A stretch of DNA of 64,000 nt from an uncultured Collinsella sp. (GCA_902493855.1 CABUQV010000003.1:1-64000); one strand, 5' to 3'; shown: positions 8,225 through 15,972, counted from the stretch's first letter. Program-made: numbers and translations. Notes: generated by a model from the letters alone, not told the origin.

Positions 8225-9103
8225 ATGGCCGAACGCAACTATCTGAGTATCGGCCAAGTCGTCAACCTACTTCGAGGCGCATACCCCGATCTTTCGAACT
8301 CAAAAATTAGATTTCTAGAGGATGAGGGGCTCATTACCCCTCATCGTACGCCTAAGGGATACCGTCAGTACTCTAAGGAGGACGTTGATCGTCTGGAGGT
8401 CATCCTGCACTTGCAGAAGACCCGCTACATGCCGCTCAACGTGATTAAGCAGCGCTTGGAAAACGCCACGGACCTGTCAACGCTCGCCTACGAGGTGGGC
8501 TTGCTATCCGATGTTCCGCTCAAGACGGAGCCCAAGGAGACTAAGCAAAAGCTGCATCCCATCGAGACCATTCCCGATATGTTGGGCGTCGAGATTTCGT
8601 TTATCCGCTCGCTCGCCGAGAACGACCTCATTCGCATCATCAAGAGTCCGCAGAATCGCGAGCTTGTCGATGGCCGCGATTTTCCGATCATCCGCTACTG
8701 CTCCGAGCTGTCACGCTTCCATATCGAGCCCCGCAACCTGCGTCAGTACGTGTCTTCCGCCAACCGCGAGTCCTCGATGTTTGAGCAGGTGCTCGTGAGC
8801 ATGCTCGGCATGGATACCTCCGATGACGAGCGCGACGCCAAGCTCGAGCGTGCATTTAAGAAGCTTCACGATCTGACGGAGGGCGTGCACACCGCGCTGC
8901 TCAAGAACCGCGTTTTTGAATCGCTCAACGCCGTGGTCGAAGACGCCGACATCGATGCACTCGATGAGGAAATCACTCGCTCCGAGTCCACCAAGGCCAA
9001 AAACGAAGAGATAGCCGCGCCGGCTTCGCACGAGGATTCTCTCGTCAAGCCGCTCAAGGTCGTCGCCCCTTCGCAATCTGGCACCGCCAACGCGGCCAAA
9101 TAA
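8225..9103 (+). CDS. ftsR: MerR-family transcriptional regulator, FtsR-like (Rv1828 type)
   Basis: A 292-residue MerR-fold regulator. The winged helix is at residues 5-75 (YLSIGQVVNLLRGAYPDLSNSKIRFLEDEGLI, then TPKGYRQYSKEDVDRL), followed by a long C-terminal region unlike metal-sensing MerR proteins. Placement straight after a GarA-like gene is the actinobacterial arrangement; the Corynebacterium homologue FtsR controls ftsZ. A second helix-turn-helix-like segment (IETIPDMLGVEISFIRSLAEN) fits the duplicated DNA-binding layout of that group. It is probably cotranscribed with the FHA gene. Target genes here are not known. Confidence 0.82.
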   Translation: MAERNYLSIGQVVNLLRGAYPDLSNSKIRFLEDEGLITPHRTPKGYRQYSKEDVDRLEVILHLQKTRYMPLNVIKQRLENATDLSTLAYEVGLLSDVPLKTEPKETKQKLHPIETIPDMLGVEISFIRSLAENDLIRIIKSPQNRELVDGRDFPIIRYCSELSRFHIEPRNLRQYVSSANRESSMFEQVLVSMLGMDTSDDERDAKLERAFKKLHDLTEGVHTALLKNRVFESLNAVVEDADIDALDEEITRSESTKAKNEEIAAPASHEDSLVKPLKVVAPSQSGTANAAK

Positions 9104-9143
9104 CCGCTGCCGCTTATCCGGCAACCCATTGAAAGGTCCTGAA

Positions 9144-9674
9144 ATGTACGACTTCGAATCTCAAATCGTCGACATCCCCGACTATCCCGAGCCCGGAGTC
9201 ATCTTTAAAGACATCACGCCGCTCTTTGGCAATCCCGAGGCACTCAAAGCCATGACCGATGCCCTCGCCGAGCACTTTGCCGGCATGGGAATCACCAAGG
9301 TCGTGGGTCCCGAGGCTCGCGGCTTTATGGTTGGCGTACCGGTAGCTGTAGCCCTTGGCGCCGGCTTTGTTCCCGCACGTAAACCGGGCAAGCTGCCGCG
9401 CGAGACCGTGAGCCAGAGCTACGAGCTCGAGTACGGAACTGATTCCATTGAGATCCATGCCGACGCTATCAGCTCTAAAGATACCGTGTTGATTCTGGAC
9501 GACTTGGTCGCGACGGGCGGAACCGTCGAGGCAACAGGTAAACTGGTGCGAGATATGGGCGCAAAGCTTATCGGTTACGGTTGTATCCTTGAGCTTGCGT
9601 TTCTCAACCCGCGCGAGAAGCTCACGCCGTCTGATGACGATGTGGAGCTCTTTAGCCTGGTGACGGTGGACTAG
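9144..9674 (+). CDS. apt: Adenine phosphoribosyltransferase
   Basis: A 176-residue purine-salvage enzyme that converts adenine and PRPP to AMP. It has the PRPP-binding loop VLILDDLVATGGT (about residues 115-127) and the family N-terminal pattern DIPDYPEPGVIFKDITPLF, plus the EARGF stretch that contacts the base. ATG 9144 is preceded by AAAGG at 7 nt; the TTG at 9129 would put the ribosome site inside the gene and was rejected. It lies 40 nt after ftsR. Length is as expected for the family. Confidence 0.95.
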   Translation: MYDFESQIVDIPDYPEPGVIFKDITPLFGNPEALKAMTDALAEHFAGMGITKVVGPEARGFMVGVPVAVALGAGFVPARKPGKLPRETVSQSYELEYGTDSIEIHADAISSKDTVLILDDLVATGGTVEATGKLVRDMGAKLIGYGCILELAFLNPREKLTPSDDDVELFSLVTVD

Positions 9675-9706
9675 CCGTTACCCTTAGTTACTGGAAAGGA
9701 AGCTAC

Positions 9707-10834
9707 ATGCGCACAGCAAACACGCATAAAAACATGGCACGCTGCGCTGCTACGGCAACCCTCGCTTGTGTTTTGGGCTTGGGCCTCGCGGCTCCTGCCT
9801 ACGCCGATACCGCATCCGACCTTGCCGCTGCTCGTACGAAGCTCGAGCAGATCGGTACCCAAACCCAGCAGATTTACGATGAGCTCGCAACGCAGACGCA
9901 GGCGCTCGATCAGACTGCTGGCGAGATCACGCAAAAGCAGCAGGAGATCGCCGATGGTCAGGCCAAGCTCTCGACCTATGTCGCCGGCGAGTACAAAACC
10001 GGCGGTCTGAGCCTGCTTCAGGTTCTGACGGGCGTCGATGACCTGAGCGATATGCTCAACCGTCTGTTCTACTACGGCAAAGTTTCCGATAAGCAGGCTC
10101 AGACCATTCAAGAGGTCAAGGAGCTTAAGCAGCAGCTCACCGATAAGCAGGCCGAGCAGGAAAAGAACGTCGCCGCTACGCAGAAAAAGGTCGACGAGCT
10201 TAACGCCCAGCAGGCTGAAGCCCAGAACGTCGTAAACTCCCTGGATTCTCAGCTGCAGGCTGAGCTTGCCGCAGAGGCCGAGGCCAACGCCGCGCTGCAG
10301 GCCGGCATCAACGCCAGCACCGCCGAGAAGGCCACGGTGAGCAACGAGACTGCCGGTACGACCGAGAACACCAACAACGGTGGCCAGACCAGCAATAACA
10401 ACAACCAGGGCGGCAACACTCCGGCGCCCACGCCGACACCTGCTCCGACGCCGCAGCCCCCCACGCCTGCTCCGGCTCCGACGCCTTCTGCTCCGAGCCA
10501 GTCCGTCGATGGCGGTTCTGTTGTCTCGCGTGCATACAGCAAGCTTGGTTGCGCTTATTCCTGGGGCGGAATTGGCCCGAACAGCTTCGACTGCTCTGGT
10601 TTTGTTAGCTATTGCCTCACTGGTCGCTATTGCCGCCTGGGCACCACGGGCACCTTTATGGGCTGGACGCGTGTGTCCGATCCGCAGCCCGGTGACGTTG
10701 TGGTCAACTCGTACCACACCGGCATTTACATCGGTGGTGGTCAGATGATTCATGCTTCCGACTACAACACGGGTGTCATCATCAGCTCCGTTGCCGCCGG
10801 CATGAACAATAACTACATCTTCGTGCGCTATTAA
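9707..10834 (+). CDS. Secreted NlpC/P60 peptidoglycan endopeptidase with coiled-coil N-terminus
   Basis: A 375-residue secreted cell-wall hydrolase. The signal peptide ends near AAPAYA (about residue 33). Residues 35-200 form a heptad-rich coiled coil (many Gln/Glu/Ala/Lys) like that of RipA/PcsB-type hydrolases, where it regulates the enzyme. An Asn/Thr/Gly then Pro/Ala/Thr-rich linker follows (about 205-265). The C-terminal NlpC/P60 domain has the catalytic Cys in FDCSGFVSYC, His in YHTGIYIGGG and a third polar residue in IHASD. It probably cleaves stem peptides during cell separation. GGAAAGGAAGC precedes the ATG, and a strong terminator follows. Confidence 0.92.
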   Translation: MRTANTHKNMARCAATATLACVLGLGLAAPAYADTASDLAAARTKLEQIGTQTQQIYDELATQTQALDQTAGEITQKQQEIADGQAKLSTYVAGEYKTGGLSLLQVLTGVDDLSDMLNRLFYYGKVSDKQAQTIQEVKELKQQLTDKQAEQEKNVAATQKKVDELNAQQAEAQNVVNSLDSQLQAELAAEAEANAALQAGINASTAEKATVSNETAGTTENTNNGGQTSNNNNQGGNTPAPTPTPAPTPQPPTPAPAPTPSAPSQSVDGGSVVSRAYSKLGCAYSWGGIGPNSFDCSGFVSYCLTGRYCRLGTTGTFMGWTRVSDPQPGDVVVNSYHTGIYIGGGQMIHASDYNTGVIISSVAAGMNNNYIFVRY

Positions 10835-10859
10835 GTCATCTTACACAGCGTGTGAATGT

Positions 10860-10899
10860 GGACCTCGTGGCTTTAAGTCGCGAGGTCCATTCTTTTTTC
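10860..10899 (+). terminator. Rho-independent terminator after the NlpC/P60 gene
   Basis: GGACCTCG (10860-10867) pairs with CGAGGTCC (10881-10888), extended by weaker inner pairs, and is followed by ATTCTTTTTTCT. A classical intrinsic terminator 25 nt after the stop codon. Confidence 0.9.
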
Positions 10900-10907
10900 T
10901 CTAATCT

Positions 10908-10946
10908 TGTACGGCTATCTAGTATTCAAAACTAGATAGCCGTACA
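10908..10946. promoter_or_regulatory. 16-bp perfect inverted repeat upstream of degV (candidate operator)
   Basis: TGTACGGCTATCTAGT at 10908-10923 is exactly complementary to 10931-10946, with a 7-nt spacer. There is no U-tract, and the right arm overlaps the expected -35 of the degV promoter. The half-site ACTAGATA also occurs between the -35 and -10 of the neighbouring DUF1836 regulator gene (about 12588-12595, minus strand). The reading offered is a repressor operator shared by the two genes. A transcribed hairpin is the alternative. Confidence 0.6.
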
Positions 10947-10970
10947 TTCAATTTGCAAGATGGCTATAAT
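10942..10970 (+). promoter_or_regulatory. Candidate degV promoter
   Basis: A perfect TATAAT at 10965-10970 lies 30 nt before the degV ATG. The position 17 bp upstream (10942-10947, GTACAT) is a poor -35 and falls in the right arm of the inverted repeat, so repressor binding there would block polymerase. Confidence 0.6.
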
Positions 10971-10999
10971 TGAATGGGAACAATTAGAAAGGACCCTCT

Positions 11000-11866
11000 A
11001 TGAGCTGGGCACTTATCTCCGATTCAAGCTGTAACCTCCGCGATTGGCAACCGACCGCGCCCCATACCACCTTTGCATTTGCGCCCCTCAAAATTCGAGT
11101 GGGGGAGCGTGAATTCGTCGATGACCTTTCGCTCGATGTGCATGAGCTCAACTGCGCTGTTCAGGCGGAGACGAACGCTTCTTCGAGCGCTTGTCCCAGC
11201 GTAGGGGAGTGGGCCGAGCTCTTCAAATTGGCAGACAAGACCATCTGCATGCCGATCTCTGAGGGCGTGTCGGGCAGCTACAACGCGGCAGCCACGGCTC
11301 GCGATATGGTTCTTGCCGAGGAGCCCGACCGACAGATTCATCTAGTCAATTCACGCGCAGCTGGCGGCAAAATGGACCTCATTTTCTTGCTGTTCGACCG
11401 CTATCTTGCAAGCAATCCGGATGTCTCATTCGAGGACGCTTGCGCATACTTCGATAGCCTTGAGCAGAACAGCAAAATCCTCTTCAGCTTGTGCAATTAC
11501 GAAAACCTCGCCAAAGCCGGACGTATCCCTAAGGCAGCCGGCGTCATTGCCAACAAGCTCAATATCCGCATTTTGGGCACGGCGAGTGAAGCTGGTAAAA
11601 TCGAACTCGTCGGGCACACACGTGGCGAAAAGAAGATGCTCAACAAGATCATCGACACCATGGAAGCCGAGGGTTTTACGGGCGGCGAGGTCATCATCGA
11701 TCACGTTGAGAACGAAGCTGGAGCACAGGCGCTTACTGACCGCATAGTCGAGCATTGGCCCGGCTCCAAGACCATCATCATGCCCTGCAACGGCCTGGAT
11801 TCCTATTACGCCGAGATGCACGGCCTCATCATCGGCTACGGCATGGGCGTAGCTTCGGGCAAATAA
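11000..11866 (+). CDS. DegV family fatty-acid-binding protein
   Basis: A 288-residue DegV/COG1307 protein. The N-terminus WALISDSSCNLRDW carries the family Asp-Ser pair, followed by DLSLDVHEL, SACPSVGEWAELFK (the TSQPS-like motif in this family) and ISEGVSGSYNAA. Family members bind a long-chain fatty acid between two lobes; some (FakB) present it to the kinase FakA for phospholipid synthesis. No FakA gene is in view. GAAAGGA lies 6-7 nt before the ATG. It is convergent with a DUF1836 regulator that shares a promoter motif with it, so its expression may answer to that regulator. Confidence 0.88.
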   Translation: MSWALISDSSCNLRDWQPTAPHTTFAFAPLKIRVGEREFVDDLSLDVHELNCAVQAETNASSSACPSVGEWAELFKLADKTICMPISEGVSGSYNAAATARDMVLAEEPDRQIHLVNSRAAGGKMDLIFLLFDRYLASNPDVSFEDACAYFDSLEQNSKILFSLCNYENLAKAGRIPKAAGVIANKLNIRILGTASEAGKIELVGHTRGEKKMLNKIIDTMEAEGFTGGEVIIDHVENEAGAQALTDRIVEHWPGSKTIIMPCNGLDSYYAEMHGLIIGYGMGVASGK

Positions 11867-11884
11867 AGTCCAACCAAGCAAAAT

Positions 11885-11931
11885 ACGGGCGGGACAAAGC
11901 GACAGATGGCTCTTTGTCCCGCCCGTTTTAT
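11885..11931. terminator. Strong bidirectional terminator between degV and the DUF1836 gene
   Basis: A 15-bp perfect stem (11885-11899 with 11912-11926) ends in TTTTAT on the plus strand and has an A-rich left flank usable as a U-tract on the minus strand. The stem top reads GACAAAG, then GACAG in the loop, and CTTTGTC; the same words recur in the hairpin at 15255-15303. Confidence 0.88.
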
Positions 11932-11938
11932 ACTTCGG

Positions 11939-12550
11939 CTAGCTATTAAACCCGTTGAACTTGAGATAGCTCATCAAGTAAGCCTTCGAAACAAAGGATG
12001 AAACCGCGCTGCGCACAAGCAGCGACTCACGCGTTACCTGATGCGCCGTATCGGGAACCGGCGTCTGCTCGATGGAAAACGCCGAACGAATCGATGCCTC
12101 GAGCTGATCGACCACATAATCAAAGGCCGTCGGGGCATCGTAGCTCAAACGCTGAATGTTAAAGAGTGCCTGCACCGCAGCAATAGGTAGCACCTGCTTA
12201 AAGATGCAGATAGCGATCAGGCGGGCAATCTGCTCGCGGCCATATTGCTTTTTGACCGGAGCAGGCACCAGGCCGACCTTAACGTAGTTATTGATCATCG
12301 ATGGCGTAATGACGGGCTGCTCAACACAAATGGACAGCGGCTCCATCCACAGCGCAACATACTCAATAACCTGGTCGCGGTAGAGCGTCACATTGGGCAA
12401 CTGGTTATAGCGCGGCAGGCTCAACGTATTAAGTTTGCGCACGATATCGGACTGAATAAATGCATCGGGCAGCACAGTGGGCTGAATATCCTCAGGCTTA
12501 ATGCTGACCGACGAATCGGACATCGGAATAACGTGTTTAACGTGGTTCAT
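11939..12550 (-). CDS. DUF1836 domain-containing putative transcriptional regulator
   Basis: A 203-residue cytoplasmic protein. Residues about 75-130 (PVITPSMINNYVKVGLVPAPVKKQYGREQIARL, then FKQVLPIAAVQALF) match the DUF1836 family, which has a MerR-like winged-helix start in which tyrosine and glycine mark the wing. No effector domain is recognised. A strong GGAGG site lies before the ATG. Its own promoter (minus strand, -10 TACAAT at 12574-12579, -35 TGCAAA at 12596-12601) has a CTAGATTATCTAG palindrome in the spacer, and the degV promoter carries the same half-site. It is therefore the best candidate for an autoregulated repressor of degV. That role is inferred. Confidence 0.8.
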   Translation of the reverse strand: MNHVKHVIPMSDSSVSIKPEDIQPTVLPDAFIQSDIVRKLNTLSLPRYNQLPNVTLYRDQVIEYVALWMEPLSICVEQPVITPSMINNYVKVGLVPAPVKKQYGREQIARLIAICIFKQVLPIAAVQALFNIQRLSYDAPTAFDYVVDQLEASIRSAFSIEQTPVPDTAHQVTRESLLVRSAVSSFVSKAYLMSYLKFNGFNS

Positions 12551-12573
12551 AAAGGTCCTCCGTTCATTTCTAT

Positions 12574-12601
12574 ATTGTATTCTAGATTATCTAGTTTTGC
12601 A
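12574..12601 (-). promoter_or_regulatory. Promoter and operator of the DUF1836 gene
   Basis: On the minus strand, TGCAAA (12596-12601) and TACAAT (12574-12579) are 16 bp apart. Between them lies the palindrome CTAGAT-N-ATCTAG (12582-12594), which would sterically block polymerase when bound. Confidence 0.6.
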
Positions 12602-12619
12602 TACCACATAGCCGACAAG

Positions 12620-12662
12620 AAATTTGGCGGGACAGCACACTGATGCATCGTCCCACCATTTA
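12620..12662 (-). terminator. Probable terminator of trxB
   Basis: On the minus strand GGUGGGAC (12650-12657) pairs with GUCCCGCC (12626-12633), with one G-U pair, followed by AAATTTCTT. The loop is 16 nt and the U-tract is broken, so strength is moderate. Confidence 0.55.
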
Positions 12663-12702
12663 GTTAATAGATAATAACCTTACATAAGATATATTATCGT
12701 AC

Positions 12703-13641
12703 TTATCCGCGGAGAAATGCATATGCGCTTGTTGCCGCTATGGCTCCATCAGAAACAGCGGTCACAACCTGGCGTAAACGTTTGGAACGGATGTCGCCAG
12801 CGGCAAATAGACCTGGCGTGCGGGTCACCATTGAATCATCAGTAACAATACCGCCGTCCGGCGCCAGATCGACTAGATGCTCAACAAGCTCGGTATGGGG
12901 TTGCGTCCCGGTAAAGACAAAGATGCCAAACGAGCCGGGCTCAAATGACTCGGTATGAGTCTCACCGGATGCATTGTCCTTAAAGGCGATCGTCGTTGGC
13001 ATGGCTTCGCCCGAGAGCTCCACAATACTAGTTTGGTACCTAACTGTAATATTGTCCTTTTCGAGCACCTTCTGAACAACACCATCAGGCGCACGAAACT
13101 GGTCGCGACGCAGCACGATGGTCACGCTGCTGGCGATTTCTGACAAGAACAGAGCTTCCTCGCAGGCAGCATTGCCTCCGCCGATGACAAAGACCTGCTT
13201 GCTGCGAAAGAACATGCCGTCGCACGTCGCGCAATACGAAACGCCACGACCGCGATACGTATCCTCGCCAGCGAAACCTGCCGGACGCGGCGTGGCACCC
13301 ATGCAAGCGATAACACTTGAAGCCAGGGTATCGCCCATATCGTGATGCACCGTAAACAGCGCTGCATCGGCATCGTAATCGATACCCGTAACCATGCTCC
13401 ATGTAACCTGTGCTCCCAGGCCCTCTGCATGCTGCTGAAAACGCTCGCCGAGTTCGGCGCCACTCAAGAGCGGAATGCCCGGATAGTTCTCGACCTCATT
13501 GGTTGTGGCGATCTGCCCTCCCGACATGCCCTGTTCAATCACGGTCGTCGTTAGGTTGGAGCGCGCCGCATAAATGGCCGCAGCATAGCCCGCAGGGCCG
13601 CCGCCGATAATAGCAACATCGATCGGCTGATGGGTAGTCAT
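12703..13641 (-). CDS. trxB: Thioredoxin reductase
   Basis: A 312-residue low-molecular-weight NADPH-dependent flavoenzyme that reduces thioredoxin. It has the FAD motif GGGPAGYAAAIYA near the start, the redox-active CATCDG (Cys pair around residue 137), the NADPH motif GGGNAACEEA and the C-terminal FAD motif GLFAAGDIR. ATG 13641 (MTTHQPIDVAIIGGG) is chosen because AGGAGG lies 7 nt before it; the longer frame adds 25 non-family residues. The gene is divergent from the glycosyltransferase. No thioredoxin gene is adjacent. Confidence 0.95.
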   Translation of the reverse strand: MTTHQPIDVAIIGGGPAGYAAAIYAARSNLTTTVIEQGMSGGQIATTNEVENYPGIPLLSGAELGERFQQHAEGLGAQVTWSMVTGIDYDADAALFTVHHDMGDTLASSVIACMGATPRPAGFAGEDTYRGRGVSYCATCDGMFFRSKQVFVIGGGNAACEEALFLSEIASSVTIVLRRDQFRAPDGVVQKVLEKDNITVRYQTSIVELSGEAMPTTIAFKDNASGETHTESFEPGSFGIFVFTGTQPHTELVEHLVDLAPDGGIVTDDSMVTRTPGLFAAGDIRSKRLRQVVTAVSDGAIAATSAYAFLRG

Positions 13642-13758
13642 GAAAAGACCTCCTGTCGAAAGATTGGCGTTCTTTGCGCTCATACCCAAATTTAGACGAA
13701 CGTGACACTCATGCACTACAATGATTCCTTGCGAAACTAAGATGAAGGGGAGTTATCG

Positions 13759-15060
13759 ATGGATCAAACGCAGATGGGCAATGACGCTCCCCTGCCCACG
13801 CACAGCACTCCCCAATCGGAGCAGACCTCGCTCTTGGCTCAGCAAAAACCCCTGGTAACCATTGTGCACGCATCGGTTGGATCGGGCCACAAAGCCGCCG
13901 CCAACGCGATTGCACAAGCATTTGACCTTATCCGCGGCACCAAAGGAATCCCTGAGGATATTGAGATCGAAGTCCTAGATATCCTCGATTTTGGACGCAT
14001 TAGGTTCGATGGTAATAAAACAGCAGCGTCGTTTACCGGCGCCACGCGTCCCATTTACGACCTGACCTGGCGATATACGCTTACAGGACATCTGCTCTGG
14101 GGCGGCGGCACAGCATGGTCACGAATTATGTTCCCCGCCTTCAACGAATACGTCCGGACCCGCAGGCCCATAGCCGTGGTCGCAACACACATTACGGCGG
14201 CCAACGTCGCTGTGGGCGCCCGCGTCATCACGGGTATCGATTACCCGGTCATCTGCGTGCCGACCGATTACGAAGTCGAAGGCTTTTGGCCCCACAAGGA
14301 CACCGACCTGTTCTGCGTAGCCAACGAATTTATGGCCGAGACACTTCGCCCCCGTAAAGTTCCCGAGACCAAAATCCGCATTACAGGCATCCCCATTCGA
14401 GCCGGGTTTGATACGGACTACAATCGCGAGGAAGAACTCGAGAAGTTCAATCTCCCCGCTGACAAGACCGTTGTGCTGGTGATGGCCGGTGCCAGTTTGC
14501 CTCAACCGTACGTTCGCTTTCGCGCGGAGATGGACCGCACACTCCCCTTCCTGCGCAGCTTCGAGGACATGCACTTTGTCTTTTTGCCGGGCAAGGATGA
14601 GGAATACGCCACCCGCCTCAAGACGCTCTTCGACGCCATGAAGCTCGAAAACGTCACGGTTCTGGACTACGTGGACGACATGGCAGCCCTCATGCACGGC
14701 TGCGATCTGGCAATCCTCAAATCGGGCGGACTCACCGTCACTGAGTGCCTGTGCGCGCATCTGCCGATGATTCTGCTGGGCAAATCATACGGTCAGGAAA
14801 AGGCCAACACCACGATGCTCACCGGCATGGGCGCCAGCATGCATGTCACCACCGCACGAGAACTCATCGTAACCCTACGTCACTTGCACGACCATCCCGA
14901 ATCACTCAAAGCCCTACTCATCAACGGCGAAGTACTACGCCGCCCCCACGCAGCCGAAGACATAGCCATCGCCACCATGGAGCTCGTGGGCAAACCCCAA
15001 AAGCGCAAACGAGCCTTCTGCCGCTTCTACTGGGGCGGAAAACCTGCACATATCCGCTAG
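13759..15060 (+). CDS. MGDG synthase/UgtP-like glycosyltransferase (GT28 type)
   Basis: A 433-residue membrane-associated GT-B glycosyltransferase. The N-terminal MGDG-synthase domain contains VHASVGSGHKAAANAIAQAF, the lipid-acceptor side glycine loop of the family. The C-terminal MurG-like half shows VMAGASLPQPY and KSGGLTVTECLCAHLPMIL, the nucleotide-sugar binding patch. Relatives add glucose or galactose to diacylglycerol to make glycolipids and lipoteichoic acid anchors. About 40 residues at the N-terminus are polar and probably disordered. GGGGAG lies before the ATG. The sugar donor cannot be told from sequence. Confidence 0.85.
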   Translation: MDQTQMGNDAPLPTHSTPQSEQTSLLAQQKPLVTIVHASVGSGHKAAANAIAQAFDLIRGTKGIPEDIEIEVLDILDFGRIRFDGNKTAASFTGATRPIYDLTWRYTLTGHLLWGGGTAWSRIMFPAFNEYVRTRRPIAVVATHITAANVAVGARVITGIDYPVICVPTDYEVEGFWPHKDTDLFCVANEFMAETLRPRKVPETKIRITGIPIRAGFDTDYNREEELEKFNLPADKTVVLVMAGASLPQPYVRFRAEMDRTLPFLRSFEDMHFVFLPGKDEEYATRLKTLFDAMKLENVTVLDYVDDMAALMHGCDLAILKSGGLTVTECLCAHLPMILLGKSYGQEKANTTMLTGMGASMHVTTARELIVTLRHLHDHPESLKALLINGEVLRRPHAAEDIAIATMELVGKPQKRKRAFCRFYWGGKPAHIR

Positions 15061-15073
15061 CATTGGATTGTCC

Positions 15074-15177
15074 GCTTACCTGCGGGAGGCCCCTATATAT
15101 CATCCCATGCTCAAACATTCTCACTGCGCTGCGAAACTGCGCGTGGGACGATATATAGGGGCCTCCCGCAGGTAAGC
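15074..15177. repeat. Long palindromic element C (family 1)
   Basis: Two 34-bp arms (15074-15107 and 15144-15177) are complementary with one mismatch and enclose a 36-nt loop. Read on the minus strand, the loop and inner stem carry ACGCGCAGTTTCGCAGCG and GAGAATGTTTGAGCATGG, which recur in element D (15338-15438). The outer arm sequences differ between copies, but each copy keeps its own arms complementary. It sits between convergent genes and may serve as a terminator. Confidence 0.8.
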
Positions 15178-15254
15178 TGCGTTTACGTACTAGCAGCTAT
15201 ACCAGATTCCCAACCGCTAGAACCTGCAAAGGCGAAACCGGAAAATCTAAATAC

Positions 15255-15303
15255 AGTAAGCCGACGCGACAAAGGGACAGCCCCTTTGTCGCGTCGGCTT
15301 ACT
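15255..15303. terminator. 22-bp perfect hairpin between convergent genes
   Basis: Positions 15255-15276 are exactly complementary to 15282-15303 around a 5-nt loop. Its tip (GACAAAG, GACAG, CTTTGTC) matches the degV terminator at 11885-11931. No long U-tract follows directly, though AAAAG and TTTTT lie within 25 nt downstream. Probably a bidirectional terminator or a third repeat family. Confidence 0.7.
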
Positions 15304-15337
15304 AGAAAAGTAAATAATTTTTCAAGCGAGTAGCCGC

Positions 15338-15438
15338 CCGCCCGCCTCTCGCACATATCGTTCCACGCGCAGTTTCGCAGCGAGCGAAGCGAAGCGAGAA
15401 TGTTTGAGCATGGAATGATATGTGGGAGAGGCGGGCGG
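15338..15438. repeat. Long palindromic element D (family 1)
   Basis: Arms of 28 bp (15338-15365 and 15411-15438) pair with two mismatches. The 45-nt interior has ACGCGCAGTTTCGCAGCG, a short GCGAAGC repeat and GAGAATGTTTGAGCATGG, in the same order as element C read on its minus strand. Arms are GC-rich (CCGCCCGCC) and unlike those of C beyond the first dozen bases. Confidence 0.8.
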
Positions 15439-15449
15439 GAGAGATACGA

Positions 15450-15493
15450 GCGCCGCGCGAGAATGTTTGAGCACGGAATGATATATAGGCGGG
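15450..15493. repeat. Half-copy of family 1 element (E)
   Basis: GAGAATGTTTGAGCACGGAATGATATATAGG (written here only by position, about 15459-15488) repeats the right half of elements C and D. The left half is missing: only CGCCGCGC precedes it, so it cannot fold as the others do. It is a decayed or partial copy. Confidence 0.6.
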
Positions 15494-15524
15494 TCGGGCC
15501 GGTCAGCGGACAGTGCGTAAACGA

Positions 15525-15968
15525 CTAAGCTACGCCGCTAGAACCGAAACCGCCGGCTCCTCGGTCGGTTTTGTCTAGTTCTTCTACTTCTATGAGGTTG
15601 ACCGTGGGGACTTCTTGGATGACGAGTTGGGCTATGCGGTCGCCTTTGTTGATTTGGATGTTGTTCGTGGGGTCTAGGTTAATGAGGATGACTTTGAGTT
15701 CTCCTCGGTAGTGGGCGTCGATGAGGCCCGGCGTGTTGACTATAGACAGGCCCTGCTTGATGGCTAAGCCGCTGCGGGGCTGGACGAAGCCGGCGTAGCC
15801 ATCGGGTAGGGCGATAGCCAGCCCAGTAGAGACCAGACGACGTTCGAAGGGCTTCAGGACGCAGTCCTCGTTGGAGCGCAAATCCAAGCCGGCATCGGTG
15901 GGATGGGCGTATTTGGGAAGCTCGACGGTGGGGTCGAGACGCTTTATGTTGACGGTAATATTGGACAT
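15525..15968 (-). CDS. dut: dUTP diphosphatase
   Basis: A 147-residue trimeric dUTPase that hydrolyses dUTP to dUMP, keeping uracil out of DNA and feeding thymidylate synthesis. The five motifs are visible: AGLDLRS (1), PRSGLAIKQG (2), GLIDAHYRGELKV (3), KGDRIAQLVI (4) and the Gly-rich RGAGGFGSSG at the C-terminus (5) that closes over the active site. It ends close to the repeat cluster and lies 4 nt downstream of nrdR, so the two are probably cotranscribed. Confidence 0.96.
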   Translation of the reverse strand: MSNITVNIKRLDPTVELPKYAHPTDAGLDLRSNEDCVLKPFERRLVSTGLAIALPDGYAGFVQPRSGLAIKQGLSIVNTPGLIDAHYRGELKVILINLDPTNNIQINKGDRIAQLVIQEVPTVNLIEVEELDKTDRGAGGFGSSGVA

Positions 15969-15972
15969 GGAA

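Noticed and set aside
10908..10946. Intrinsic terminator
   Set aside because: There is no U-tract, a perfect terminator lies just upstream, and the right arm covers a promoter -35. An operator is more likely.
15060..15525. CRISPR array suggested by repeated sequences
   Set aside because: Repeats are palindromic elements with self-complementary private arms, unequal spacing and opposite orientations; no cas genes are near.
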